64,000 nucleotides of DNA from Niallia sp. FSL W8-0635. GTDB taxonomy: Bacteria; Bacillota; Bacilli; Bacillales; Cytobacillaceae. The position numbers and the translations under genes are program-made. How positions within the stretch are numbered: the first letter of the stretch is position 1; each line of letters begins with the position of its first letter. The notes beneath the pieces were generated by a model. The model searched no databases, was not told the DNA's origin, and saw only the letters and a program-made list of their open reading frames with translations. Shown in pieces: positions 18,365-26,961 of this stretch. The stretch spans positions 722,501 through 786,500 of the forward strand of contig NZ_JBBOYD010000001.1 in NCBI RefSeq assembly GCF_038007965.1, in the 5' to 3' direction.

Positions 18365-18466
18365 TTTGGATGAAAGCTGGTTTGGACAATAAAAGGTAAT
18401 TTTGGATCATATCCAAGTCGGTTTGGACAATAAAACAAAAATTTGGATCATATCCAAGTGGAATGA
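18365..18466. repeat. Intergenic repeat array with TTTGGA cores
   Basis: TTTGGA occurs at 18365, 18381, 18401, 18422 and 18442, the last steps being 20, 21 and 20 bp. The repeated 41-bp unit alternates TTTGGACAATAAAA with TTTGGATCATATCCAA. It sits between the convergent vmlR and a small membrane protein gene. The 20/21 spacing is the same as in the arrays at 8.9 and 59.2 kb, but the core differs. Confidence 0.85.
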
Positions 18467-18520
18467 ATATTATTTTTACAATCGGAAAGAAAAACGAGAA
18501 AGCTTTAGGGTCTGTTGTCC

Positions 18521-18733
18521 TCAATTTGTAAAATAATAAATCACTCCTGCTATCGCTAACGAGATAATACCAATCAAACCAGCTACCATTGAAATTTTTG
18601 TATTTAATGCGCGGTCCTCTTTTGTTTCTCTGAAATAATGGTTTCTATGTTGCCTTCCATCGGGCCATGCGTCCACCATAGTCACAGCGATGAAAATCGC
18701 GATGAGCCCAGTAACTAAAAAAAATGTAAACAT
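18521..18733 (-). CDS. Small membrane protein, two predicted helices, unknown function
   Basis: A 70-residue protein with hydrophobic helices at about 2-19 and 48-68 separated by a charged loop rich in His, Arg and Glu. I do not recognise a family. AAAGGAGG lies 8 bases before ATG 18733, a strong reason to accept it as real. It is convergent with vmlR and divergent from the S66 peptidase gene. Confidence 0.7.
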   Translation of the reverse strand: MFTFFLVTGLIAIFIAVTMVDAWPDGRQHRNHYFRETKEDRALNTKISMVAGLIGIISLAIAGVIYYFTN

Positions 18734-18857
18734 ATATATTCCTCCTTTTCAAATGAAACGAAATTTTCTTTTGTAAAATATACGTTTTGTTCTACTTGAA
18801 AGTTACAGAAATATATGATTATTTGTGATTTAATAAGAAGAAAGAGGAGGAATGGGC

Positions 18858-19823
18858 ATGAGAATACCTGCAAAGCTTCAAATGGGGGATGAAATTAGAG
18901 TAATCGCTCCTAGTCGAAGTGCAAAAATTTTATCAGAAGAGGGAATCGTGGAAGCAAAGAAAAGGTTAGAAGACCTTGGATTTGTCGTTACGTTTGGGAA
19001 GCATATCTTTGAATCAGACTTACAGTTTTCCACGACAATTGAGCATCGAATAGAAGATATCCATGATGCTTTTCGGGATACAAAGGTAAAAGGAATATTA
19101 ACGGTCATTGGTGGATTTAACAGCAATGAGCTATTGCCTTATTTAGATTTTGATTTAATAAAAGCTAATCCTAAGATTATTTGTGGATATAGTGATATTA
19201 CTGCTTTAGCAACAGCAATCACGACGAAGGCTGATTTTGTTACATATTCTGGTCCGCATTTTTCTAGCTTTCAAATGGAAAAGCTGCAGGAATACCAAAC
19301 GGAATACTTCCGGAAATGCTTGATGGAAACTAGTGAATTCATCGTAGAGCCTTCTGATGTATGGACAGATGATGCGTGGTATTTGGATCAAGAAAATCGC
19401 CAATATGAACCTGGTGGCTGGAAGGTATACCAAGAGGGAAGTGCAAAAGGGCAATTGTTTGGTGGTAATTTATGTACTTTAAATTTACTGCAGGGAACTG
19501 AATATATGCCAAATCTTAAAGACAGCATCTTGTTTGTAGAAGATGATGAATTAACTACTCCTGAAACATTCGCAAGAGATTTAACCTCTTTGTTACAGAC
19601 AGCAGGCTCTATCAAAGCGTTAGTAATTGGAAGATTTCAACGAGCTTCCAAAATGTCAGAGGATCAGCTTTTGTTTATTCTAGATAAACATCCCCTTTTG
19701 AAACAAATACCTGTTCTATATAATGTTGATTTTGGACATATCCAACCATTCTTTACTTTTCCAATTGGAGGAGAAGTAGAGATTGATACGAAGAACCATG
19801 GAATTAAAATGATTTCTTTTTAA
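18858..19823 (+). CDS. S66 family LD-carboxypeptidase / MccF-like
   Basis: A 321-residue serine peptidase of family S66, which includes muramoyl-tetrapeptide LD-carboxypeptidases and the microcin C7 immunity protein MccF. The nucleophile Ser112 is in GYSDITAL. The conserved acidic stretch FVEDDELTTPE and the late DFGHIQPFF carry the Glu and His of the triad. There is no signal peptide, so it acts in the cytoplasm (peptidoglycan recycling or peptidyl-nucleotide detoxification). ATG 18858 is preferred over 18852 because AGGAGG ends 7 bases before it. The next gene follows after 22 bases. Confidence 0.88.
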   Translation: MRIPAKLQMGDEIRVIAPSRSAKILSEEGIVEAKKRLEDLGFVVTFGKHIFESDLQFSTTIEHRIEDIHDAFRDTKVKGILTVIGGFNSNELLPYLDFDLIKANPKIICGYSDITALATAITTKADFVTYSGPHFSSFQMEKLQEYQTEYFRKCLMETSEFIVEPSDVWTDDAWYLDQENRQYEPGGWKVYQEGSAKGQLFGGNLCTLNLLQGTEYMPNLKDSILFVEDDELTTPETFARDLTSLLQTAGSIKALVIGRFQRASKMSEDQLLFILDKHPLLKQIPVLYNVDFGHIQPFFTFPIGGEVEIDTKNHGIKMISF

Positions 19824-19845
19824 ATGGTGCAGAGGAGGAATCGAC

Positions 19846-20907
19846 TTGGAGCTTAAAGAAAAATTAAAAAATTTGCCAGCATCTCCAGGGGTGTATTTGC
19901 TGAAGGATTCCTCTGGACAAATCATTTATGTTGGTAAATCGAAAAAATTAAAAAATAGAGTTTCTTCCTATTTCCAGCATTCAAAAAATCGGATTGGCAA
20001 AGTGGAGAAGCTTGTAAAGCATATGAAGGATTTCGATTTTATTCTTACTGATACGGAATTTGAGGCATTGATGCTGGAATGTAAGTTAATAAAGGAAATT
20101 CAGCCGATGTACAATAGGATGATGAAAGCGACAAAAGCATATAATTACATCGTTTTTCGATGGCAGAAGGGAATCTACCACATGGAGATTGCCAATGAGA
20201 TAGAGAAGGATGACATTCATTATTATTTTGGTCCCTTCACTAGTAAAGGAACTGTAGAGAAGGCAATAAATGCCATTAAAGCATTTTATCAAATAGATTG
20301 TTCTGAGACGATACCGAGAAATAGTCCATGCCTAAATTTTTCAATCGGGAAGTGCGTGGGTATTTGTTTTGATCCAGTAGCCCAAGAAATGTATCAACAA
20401 ATTATCCATCGCCTTATTTCTTTATTTAAAAAAAATGATACTAGAATAATAGAAGAGATGTCTGCAAAAATGAATGAAGCTTCCAGTAATTTTGAGTTCG
20501 AAAGAGCAGCGGAAATAAGAGATACCATTACGAAAGTAAATAGGATTTTGCAAACGGAAACAGTTGTGAATTTTATGAAGGGAAATCATCCAATAGTTGC
20601 TTTAGAATACTTAGATGATTTCCGAATAAAGCTTTTTCTCATTAGACGGAATGAAATTATGTTTCGGCAAATCTATAAAGTAAAGCATTTAGATATTCAA
20701 GATATGAAAAGGAAGATATGTACATCCCTTACTAGAACCAACCAGCATATCGGTACTTTGGAAAAAGAGGAAATAGACGAAGCTTATATTATTTATCGAT
20801 ATTTAAACAGCAACGATTGTGAGTATGTTGTGATAGAGGATGAATGGGTCGGTAGTACTGAAAGTGGTTGTTTGGAAAATGTTCTGAAGAGAATCCTTCC
20901 GATTTAA
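19846..20907 (+). CDS. UvrC-like GIY-YIG nuclease lacking the C-terminal half
   Basis: A 353-residue protein resembling the N-terminal part of UvrC. The GIY-YIG catalytic domain is at about 13-90 (PGVYLLK, IIYVGKSKKLKNR, Glu in EFEALMLE). Four cysteines, 152, 162, 170 and 174, match the UvrC iron-sulfur ligand pattern (Cx9Cx7Cx3C here). A UVR motif follows at about 215-235 (NFEFERAAEIRDTI). The RNase H-like endonuclease and helix-hairpin-helix domains of UvrC are absent. The start is TTG 19846 with AGGAGG 7 bases upstream. It may make a single 3' incision, as Cho does, but its role is unproven. Confidence 0.85.
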   Translation: MELKEKLKNLPASPGVYLLKDSSGQIIYVGKSKKLKNRVSSYFQHSKNRIGKVEKLVKHMKDFDFILTDTEFEALMLECKLIKEIQPMYNRMMKATKAYNYIVFRWQKGIYHMEIANEIEKDDIHYYFGPFTSKGTVEKAINAIKAFYQIDCSETIPRNSPCLNFSIGKCVGICFDPVAQEMYQQIIHRLISLFKKNDTRIIEEMSAKMNEASSNFEFERAAEIRDTITKVNRILQTETVVNFMKGNHPIVALEYLDDFRIKLFLIRRNEIMFRQIYKVKHLDIQDMKRKICTSLTRTNQHIGTLEKEEIDEAYIIYRYLNSNDCEYVVIEDEWVGSTESGCLENVLKRILPI

Positions 20908-20982
20908 GTCAAGGAAATCCTTTGAATCCTTTGGAGTAATTAGTAAAAATATAAGGGAACTCAAAATAGAGGAGAAAATAAC

Positions 20983-21807
20983 ATGCTTTCAAAAGAACAA
21001 ATTGCAGAAATTAAAGAACTGAAGGATATTTGTGAGAAAGAGGAAGAGTATGAATTAAAGCTTAATTTCGATATGCTAGAAAACAGAAATGGAGAAAAGA
21101 AAGAGGACTTTTTCCATTATATTGACGGAATACTAGTTGGATTTTTAGGGAGCTACTATTTTGGCAGAACAGTAGAGTTTTGTGGCATGGTTCATCCAAG
21201 TTATCGAAGAAAAGGGATTTTTACAGCTTTGTTAGAAGAAGGCTTAGAAGAGGCAAGAAAGAGAGCGGCGACGAGTGTATTATTAAATGCTCCTGCGGCA
21301 TCACAGACTGCAAAAGCATTTCTAGAAAAAATACCATGCTCCTATGCCTTTTCGGAGCATCAAATGAAATGGCATAACACTGATTTAATAGAGGATGCAA
21401 CGATTTCGTTAAGACCATATGATTATACTCAAGATAAAGAAGTAGAAATCCAGCTTGATGTTTTAGGGTTTGGAATGGTGGAAGAGGATGTGCGGGCATA
21501 TGTGGAAACAATAAAGGAGCAAGAAGGCGATCAACGTATGATTATTGAGGCAGATGGAAAAATTGCTGGGAAAATCAGAGTTTCTGAAACGGATGGCGAA
21601 GCATGGATTTATGGCTTCGTTATATTTCCAGAGCTTCGCGGGCAAGGAATAGGGAGAAGGGCTTTATCCAAAGTCGTAAAAATGGAAAATGAAAAAGGCT
21701 TCCCCGTTTTTTTAGATGTAGAAGCAAAAAATGCTCGAGCACTCAAACTCTATGAGTCTTGTGGGTTTCAAAGCTATCAATCTCAGGACTATTACGAATA
21801 TAAGTAA
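20983..21807 (+). CDS. GNAT acetyltransferase with two GNAT domains
   Basis: A 274-residue protein with tandem GNAT folds. The first has GMVHPSYRRKGIFTALLEE (acetyl-CoA loop, about 67-86). The second has FVIFPELRGQGIGRRAL (about 211-227) followed by LDVEAKNARALKLYESCGF. Substrate unknown. GAGGAG precedes ATG 20983. It may be cotranscribed with the upstream nuclease gene (75-base gap, no terminator seen). Confidence 0.85.
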   Translation: MLSKEQIAEIKELKDICEKEEEYELKLNFDMLENRNGEKKEDFFHYIDGILVGFLGSYYFGRTVEFCGMVHPSYRRKGIFTALLEEGLEEARKRAATSVLLNAPAASQTAKAFLEKIPCSYAFSEHQMKWHNTDLIEDATISLRPYDYTQDKEVEIQLDVLGFGMVEEDVRAYVETIKEQEGDQRMIIEADGKIAGKIRVSETDGEAWIYGFVIFPELRGQGIGRRALSKVVKMENEKGFPVFLDVEAKNARALKLYESCGFQSYQSQDYYEYK

Positions 21808-21813
21808 CGCTTA

Positions 21814-21858
21814 TGAAGAAGGTATCTAAACTTAATAGTCGGGATATCTTCTTATTTT
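21814..21858 (+). terminator. Terminator-like hairpin after the GNAT gene
   Basis: AAGAAGGTATC and GATATCTTCTT pair with one bulged base, followed by ATTTTG. It may serve both convergent genes. Confidence 0.65.
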
Positions 21859-21932
21859 GTCTCACTTTTAACGGACAGAAAGGCTCGAGTGTCCGTTAAG
21901 GGCCGATTGGTTCAAATGATGGAAGTTTTACT

Positions 21933-22469
21933 TTATGTTAAAGGAAGTGTCGTAATACAAGTATTATCATCTTTAAAAGTAGTGAAATTCGTTTTAGCTG
22001 TTTTGCCATTATAGGAGATAGTAATTTGGAAATCTGTATTACGAGGAAGCCATAAATCAATAAAACCATTTGGTTGTGATGTTAACTGTTCATCCACATA
22101 AATATTTCCCTCTTGATCTTCAATATATACAGCAAATTCCTTATTAGCCAATTCTCCACGACAGCCAGCTAGATTATGGATTGCGCAAGGATGTGTTTCT
22201 ATTAAGTAAGGGGCAAATGATACGAAAAATTCATCCTTTGGCAAATGATAGATCCGTTCTTCGTTTTCAAGTGTATTTACGGTTAGTGTATCGGAGCTGA
22301 TAGAGGCAGCAGCTGCTGATTTATTGCCGAAACTAAAATCCTGGACGAGTTGCTTTACATCTTCACTGTCCATTTTTTCATAGCGATTATTTTGATTGAT
22401 TAATAAAATGATCGTGACAGCAAATACAATCGTAATAAATATCGGTATAATAAGTTTATTTTTTTTCAT
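21933..22469 (-). CDS. cueP: CueP family copper-binding protein
   Basis: A 178-residue exported protein with an N-terminal membrane anchor (about 7-25). Conserved CueP segments are visible: LPKDEFFVSFAPY, THPCAIHNLAGCRGEL, GFIDLWLPR and TCITTLPL. Cys95, Cys103 and Cys171 are the conserved cysteines of the family, which in Salmonella CueP hold copper and pass it to periplasmic SodCII. In a Gram-positive cell the anchor would place it on the outer face of the membrane. No copper ATPase or CueR-like gene is nearby, so the function is inferred from family. Confidence 0.9.
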   Translation of the reverse strand: MKKNKLIIPIFITIVFAVTIILLINQNNRYEKMDSEDVKQLVQDFSFGNKSAAAASISSDTLTVNTLENEERIYHLPKDEFFVSFAPYLIETHPCAIHNLAGCRGELANKEFAVYIEDQEGNIYVDEQLTSQPNGFIDLWLPRNTDFQITISYNGKTAKTNFTTFKDDNTCITTLPLT

Positions 22470-22702
22470 CTTAATCGCATTCTCCCTTCCTAGTTGTATC
22501 GCTTTTTTATAAAGATAACAAAATAAACCGCAAAATGATGAATGAAAAATGGAGATTTTGTGAATTTTTCAGATTAAACAGGTAAGTGGTATTTTTGCTA
22601 GTTATGTAAAAAAATGTAAAAAAAGTCCTTTCTATCTCTTGTGTATCTATCTATTTTCCTATAAAATTTATAATAGAAACAAGAAAATGGAAATAGGATA
22701 CG

Positions 22703-22731
22703 TTCGACATTTCATTATTTAAATATAATAA
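22703..22731 (+). promoter_or_regulatory. Candidate promoter of the diguanylate cyclase transcript
   Basis: TTCGAC (22703-22708), 17 bases, TAATAA (22726-22731), placing the transcript start just before the riboswitch aptamer. An alternative -10, TATAAT at 22724, gives a 15-base spacer. The remaining bases between cueP and here show no gene. Confidence 0.45.
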
Positions 22732-22734
22732 AGT

Positions 22735-22817
22735 GATAAAGGCAAATTCATCGAAAGGTGAAGACGCAAAGCTATAGGGACTAAGATCTTGGAGATTAAG
22801 TCAGCCAGTTACCGATT
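22735..22817 (+). ncRNA. Cyclic-di-GMP-I (GEMM) riboswitch controlling a diguanylate cyclase
   Basis: Aptamer blocks are in order: AAAGGCAAATTCATC, GAAAG, GTGAAGACGCAAAGC, GGGACTAAG and CAGCCAGTTACCGAT. The 3' block ACCGATT (22811-22817) is complementary to AATCGGT (22839-22845), which lies inside the terminator hairpin, so aptamer folding and termination are coupled. The regulated gene makes c-di-GMP, pointing to a feedback loop. Confidence 0.92.
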
Positions 22818-22835
22818 TATCTTTATGAAAGAAAG

Positions 22836-22862
22836 GCTAATCGGTAGAAGATTAGCTTTTTT
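22836..22862 (+). terminator. Riboswitch terminator before the GGDEF gene
   Basis: GCTAATC (22836-22842) pairs with GATTAGC (22850-22856), followed by six T residues. Part of its 5' arm and loop can pair instead with the aptamer's 3' end. Confidence 0.85.
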
Positions 22863-22925
22863 CTGTTATTAGGATAGATGTAATATGCAGATGATAGTCT
22901 CACTAATTGTAAGGTGAGGATAAAG

Positions 22926-23906
22926 ATGGGGATATTCTATTTTTTCAGCGGTATAATATTTAGTATTTTCTTTTGTAGAATAATTGATAAGCGTAAATAT
23001 AATAAATGGAAAGCAAAAATAGAACAGGAAGATATTATGTTTCGCTTAGTGGAAAGCTCGAAGGATATTGTTTACCGATATGAAGTAAAACCGCAAATGA
23101 GACATTCGTATATTAGTCCATCCGCTGATTCTATTTTAGGAGAGGGTATGGTCAAGGAGTTCTATCGAAATCCCAATGCGCCTTTAGAAATGATCCATCC
23201 AGATGATTATTATATTATGTATAAAAAACTTATTGGAAAGATAGATTATAGTGAGCCATTGATCCAACGTATGAGATGTGTAGACGGTAATTATAAGTGG
23301 TTTGAGGAATATGCTACCCCTATTTATGAACACGGGGAGTTAGTAGCTATTCATGGAATTATTCGCAATATTGACGAGAAGGTAAGGCTTCGACAAAATT
23401 TAGAGCATCAACTGATTCATGATGCACTGTCGGAAGTACATAATCGCTATTATTTTGAACAAAAAATGGAAGAATTCGATACAAAAATAGAGGAAGCAAT
23501 CGCGATTATTTTATGTGATCTTGATGAGTTAAAGCAAGTAAATGATAAATATGGGCATAAAAAGGGTGACGAGCTGATTAAAGAAGCTGGTAACATACTG
23601 AACACTTTTTCCTCTCCATATATTACAGTCTCCAGAATAGGTGGGGATGAGTTTGTCCTATTAATTCAAGGTATGAATAAGGAAGAAATAGAAGCGCTAT
23701 ATAAAGAAATGTCCATGGAATTAAGTGGTAATGAGCACAGCGAGAAGAAAAATACTGTAAAAATGTCGATAGGCTATGCATTTACTCCAAGCTCTCTTGG
23801 AAAAATGACTGCTTTATTTACAGAAGCGGATGATAATATGTATCAAAATAAAATGAAGAAAAAGAAAAATACTGTGGCTTATGGAAATAGGATACTTGTG
23901 AAGTAA
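22926..23906 (+). CDS. PAS-GGDEF diguanylate cyclase
   Basis: A 326-residue protein that should make c-di-GMP from two GTP. One N-terminal membrane segment (about 3-19) is followed by a PAS domain with PAC segment (about 40-155; RNIDEKVRLRQNLEHQ linker) and a GGDEF domain (about 160-322) with an intact GGDEF at 239-243. The residues five before GGDEF are SPYI, not the RxxD of the inhibitory I-site, so product inhibition is not expected. No EAL domain. ATG 22926 has AAGGTGAGGA upstream and is preferred over GTG 22914. Confidence 0.92.
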   Translation: MGIFYFFSGIIFSIFFCRIIDKRKYNKWKAKIEQEDIMFRLVESSKDIVYRYEVKPQMRHSYISPSADSILGEGMVKEFYRNPNAPLEMIHPDDYYIMYKKLIGKIDYSEPLIQRMRCVDGNYKWFEEYATPIYEHGELVAIHGIIRNIDEKVRLRQNLEHQLIHDALSEVHNRYYFEQKMEEFDTKIEEAIAIILCDLDELKQVNDKYGHKKGDELIKEAGNILNTFSSPYITVSRIGGDEFVLLIQGMNKEEIEALYKEMSMELSGNEHSEKKNTVKMSIGYAFTPSSLGKMTALFTEADDNMYQNKMKKKKNTVAYGNRILVK

Positions 23907-23940
23907 CTTATTGGGTAGCTCGTATATTGGTAGGTAGAAC

Positions 23941-23975
23941 GGCTTTCATTAATCGGATGAAGGCTATTTTCTTTG
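23941..23975 (+). terminator. Terminator after the diguanylate cyclase
   Basis: GGCTTTCAT and ATGAAGGCT form a 9-bp stem with two G-T pairs, followed by ATTTTCTTT. Confidence 0.7.
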
Positions 23976-24102
23976 CTGGTAATAGAAAACTGCTCTTTTT
24001 AAGAGAAGTCCTACTTTTTGGAGGAAATCCCAAGCTCTCAACAAATTAATTTATTCTCGCCTCTATATTAAAAAAATACAGAAGATATTAAAAGAGTACT
24101 AT

Positions 24103-24140
24103 TGTTAACGCTTACAAAGTTGCTGTTTTTCTCATACAAT
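24103..24140 (+). promoter_or_regulatory. cre site and promoter of the sugar transporter operon
   Basis: TGTTAACGCTTACA (24103-24116) is, on the minus strand, TGTAAGCGTTAACA, a full match to the CcpA cre consensus TGWAANCGNTNWCA. It overlaps the -35 of TTACAA (24112-24117)-17-TACAAT (24135-24140). CcpA binding there would block transcription when preferred sugars are present. Confidence 0.85.
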
Positions 24141-24187
24141 TTTAAATGTAAAGAAAAGAAAGGACAAATTCAAAGGGGGAAAAATCA

Positions 24188-25300
24188 ATGAAAAGATGGA
24201 AATCCATATCCTTATTACTTGTAGTAATGCTAATTGCTGCTCTTATGGGAGCTTGCAGCAATAGCACAGGGGGAAGCAGCAATAAAATCAGTGTGGGAAT
24301 TGTCTTACCAACTAAAGATGAGCCACGTTGGGTACAGGATGAACAGCGTTTTAAAGATGCGTTAAAAGACTCTGAATACACGACTGAAATTTTATTCAGC
24401 CAAGGTTCTTCTGCGAAGGAAAAAGAAAATGTGGAAACGTTAATTAATAAAGGAATTGAAGTACTTATTATTACTCCACAAGATGGGGCAGCAGCAGCGG
24501 CGGCAGTAGAGGCTGCTAAAAAAGAGGGGATTAAAGTTATTTCGTATGACCGTCTGATTACAGATACAGATGCAGTCGACTACTATGTCACTTTTGACAG
24601 TGTGGCAGTTGGTGCTGCACAAGGACAATATTTGATCGATCATTCAGAAGGAAAGGACGTACCTTTGTATTTATATGCAGGAGCTGCTTCAGATAACAAC
24701 GCCTTTTTATTCTTTGAGGGTGCATGGAGTGTACTTCAACCAAAAATTGCGGATGGAACATTTAAAATTGCTAACTCAGGTGAGGCAGAAAAATTAAAAG
24801 ATAAGCAAGAGCTTAGCCGTGATGAAATGAGTAAAATCTTAGGACAGGTGACAACAAACTGGGATCCAAACGAAGCAAAAAATAAAGCCCAAACGCATTT
24901 AACGGCGGTAGATACAGATATGAAAGGTGACGTTGCCGTTTTAGCACCTAATGATGGCACCGCCCGTGCAATTGCTGATGTTTTTGCTTCTGACGGAGAT
25001 ATTTCTAGTTATACGGTGACAGGGCAAGATGCAGAAAAAGCATCTATTCAATATGTGATTGATGGAAAGCAATCCATGACCGTATTTAAAGATGTTCGTA
25101 CATTAGTAACGGATGCAATGGGGATTGCTGTCGATATCTTAGATGGAAAATCACCAGAAACTACAGGTTCTTATGATAATGGAGCGATTGAAGTAAGTGC
25201 GAAGCAAACAAATGTCATTGTTGTAGATAAAGAGAATGTGCAAAAAGAATTAATTGACTCAGGCTATTATGAAGCAAGTGAATTTACAGGATTAAAGTAA
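24188..25300 (+). CDS. chvE: Multiple-monosaccharide-binding lipoprotein (ChvE family)
   Basis: A 370-residue sugar receptor of an ABC importer. The signal peptide ends in the lipobox MGAC (acylated Cys at about 23). The mature part has ChvE/XylF landmarks: IGIV-like start, KVISYDRLI near 118, SDNNAFLFFEGAWSVLQP near 165, NWDPNEAKNKA, TGQDAEKASIQY and a late DSGYY. ChvE-type receptors bind arabinose, xylose, glucose and galactose. It is followed by gguA and gguB. A large hairpin after the gene probably stabilises its transcript so that receptor exceeds transporter. Confidence 0.88.
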   Translation: MKRWKSISLLLVVMLIAALMGACSNSTGGSSNKISVGIVLPTKDEPRWVQDEQRFKDALKDSEYTTEILFSQGSSAKEKENVETLINKGIEVLIITPQDGAAAAAAVEAAKKEGIKVISYDRLITDTDAVDYYVTFDSVAVGAAQGQYLIDHSEGKDVPLYLYAGAASDNNAFLFFEGAWSVLQPKIADGTFKIANSGEAEKLKDKQELSRDEMSKILGQVTTNWDPNEAKNKAQTHLTAVDTDMKGDVAVLAPNDGTARAIADVFASDGDISSYTVTGQDAEKASIQYVIDGKQSMTVFKDVRTLVTDAMGIAVDILDGKSPETTGSYDNGAIEVSAKQTNVIVVDKENVQKELIDSGYYEASEFTGLK

Positions 25301-25329
25301 TGTTATAGAAGGGACTTCCCAAAAAAAGC

Positions 25330-25387
25330 TCGACCTCTATTGGCTATATCGATTGCTTCTGGTGATAGATATACCAAGGGAGGTCGA
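25330..25387 (+). promoter_or_regulatory. Intercistronic hairpin between chvE and gguA
   Basis: TCGACCT pairs with AGGTCGA, then TTGG with CCAA and TATATC with GATATA with small bulges, giving a long stem without a T run. Such hairpins usually cap the 3' end of receptor mRNA or partly terminate, raising receptor level over ATPase and permease. Confidence 0.7.
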
Positions 25388-25430
25388 CCCTTTCATCCAT
25401 TCCCTTGTCAGCTTTTAAAGGAGGAAGAAA

Positions 25431-26951
25431 ATGAGTGAATATATTCTTGAAATGAATGGGATTACGAAAGAATTTACAGGAGTTAAGGCATTAAGCAATG
25501 TGAATTTCAAGGTGAGTAAAGGAGAGATTCATTGTTTAATAGGAGAAAATGGAGCTGGTAAATCGACTTTGATGAAAGTATTGAGTGGAGTCCATCCATA
25601 TGGAACGTATGAGGGAGATATTGTTTTTGAAGACGAGATTCAGCAGTTTCATAAAATTAGTGACAGTGTGAAAGCTGGCATAGTTATTATTTATCAGGAA
25701 CTTGCTTTATTTCCTGATTTATCAGTGTATGAAAATATTTTTGCTGGTAATGAAGTGAAGCAAGGTGGAGTAATCAATTGGAACCAAACGATTGTTGAAT
25801 CAAAAAAATTACTAGAAAAAGTAAAACTAGATGTTGCACCAGACACACTTGTAAAGGATTTAAGTGTCGGAAAAAGGCAGCTTATTGAAATTGCCAAGGC
25901 ATTGAGTAAGGATGTAAAGCTTCTTATTTTAGATGAGCCGACAGCTGCATTAAATGAAGACGACAGCGAAAATCTTCTTCTTTTACTGAAGGAACTAAAG
26001 CACCAAGGAATCACTTGTATTATGATTTCCCATAAGCTAAAGGAAGTAATTTCGATAGCAGATAAAGCAACTGTTCTTCGGGATGGGCAAACGATTTGTA
26101 CCTTAGATGCTTCCAAGGGGGAAATTACAGAAAATATTATTATTAAAAACATGGTCGGTAGAGAAATAGAGGATATTTACCCAAAACGAGATAAGAAAGA
26201 AAAAGGAAATCCTGTTTTAGAGCTAAAAAATTGGAGTGCTTTTGATCCGCAATTAGGGAGAGAAGTAGTAAAGAATATTAACCTCCGTGTGAACAAAGGG
26301 GAAATTGTTGGGATTGCAGGCTTAATGGGCTCGGGACGAACGGAGCTTGCATTAAGTATTTTTGGAAATGCCAAATCGTACAAGATTCAGGGTGAGATGT
26401 TTTTGAATGGGAAACCGCAAAAGCTTCATCATACGAGCGATGCCATTCAAGCGGGAATAGCGTATGTAACAGAAGACCGTAAAGGAGATGGATTATTCTT
26501 GCTGCAAGATATTAAGAGTAATATCTCCGCTGCTAATTTGAAAGGAATTGCGCAAAAAGGAGTCATTAATGAAAACGAAGAAATTAAGGTTGCGGACTCC
26601 TATAAAAAGTCGCTTCATATAAAAGCTTCATCTCTTGAACAGCTAGCAGGCAATTTAAGTGGAGGGAATCAGCAGAAGGTCTCTCTTGGAAAGTGGCTCT
26701 TTGTTGCCCCAAAACTATTAATCTTAGATGAACCAACCCGTGGCATTGATGTTGGTGCCAAATTCGAAATTTATACAGTTATGAATAAACTGATTGAAGA
26801 AGGATTAAGCATTATCATGATTTCTTCTGAGCTAGGAGAGGTGCTCGGCATGAGTGACCGAGTGTATGTCATGGCACAAACTGAACTAAAAGGTGAATTG
26901 ACTATAGAAGAAGCTAATCAAGAAAATATTATGCAGCTGGCAACACAATAG
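25431..26951 (+). CDS. gguA: Sugar ABC transporter ATPase, tandem domains (GguA/XylG type)
   Basis: A 506-residue ATPase with two NBDs. NBD1: GENGAGKST near 41, signature DLSVGKRQLIE, LLILDEPTAALN. NBD2: GLMGSGRTEL (Walker A replaced by the GSGRTE loop typical of the family), signature LSGGNQQKVSLGKWL, LLILDEPTRGIDVGAK. This is the RbsA/XylG/MglA/GguA architecture for monosaccharide import. The start is ATG 25431 with AAAGGAGG 7 bases before. The next gene follows after 10 bases. Confidence 0.93.
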   Translation: MSEYILEMNGITKEFTGVKALSNVNFKVSKGEIHCLIGENGAGKSTLMKVLSGVHPYGTYEGDIVFEDEIQQFHKISDSVKAGIVIIYQELALFPDLSVYENIFAGNEVKQGGVINWNQTIVESKKLLEKVKLDVAPDTLVKDLSVGKRQLIEIAKALSKDVKLLILDEPTAALNEDDSENLLLLLKELKHQGITCIMISHKLKEVISIADKATVLRDGQTICTLDASKGEITENIIIKNMVGREIEDIYPKRDKKEKGNPVLELKNWSAFDPQLGREVVKNINLRVNKGEIVGIAGLMGSGRTELALSIFGNAKSYKIQGEMFLNGKPQKLHHTSDAIQAGIAYVTEDRKGDGLFLLQDIKSNISAANLKGIAQKGVINENEEIKVADSYKKSLHIKASSLEQLAGNLSGGNQQKVSLGKWLFVAPKLLILDEPTRGIDVGAKFEIYTVMNKLIEEGLSIIMISSELGEVLGMSDRVYVMAQTELKGELTIEEANQENIMQLATQ

Positions 26952-26961
26952 GGAGGGTGGA

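Noticed and set aside
18126..18524. 132-residue minus-strand ORF overlapping the end of vmlR
   Set aside because: It is antisense to vmlR, its terminator and the repeat array, and lacks a ribosome site and any family resemblance.
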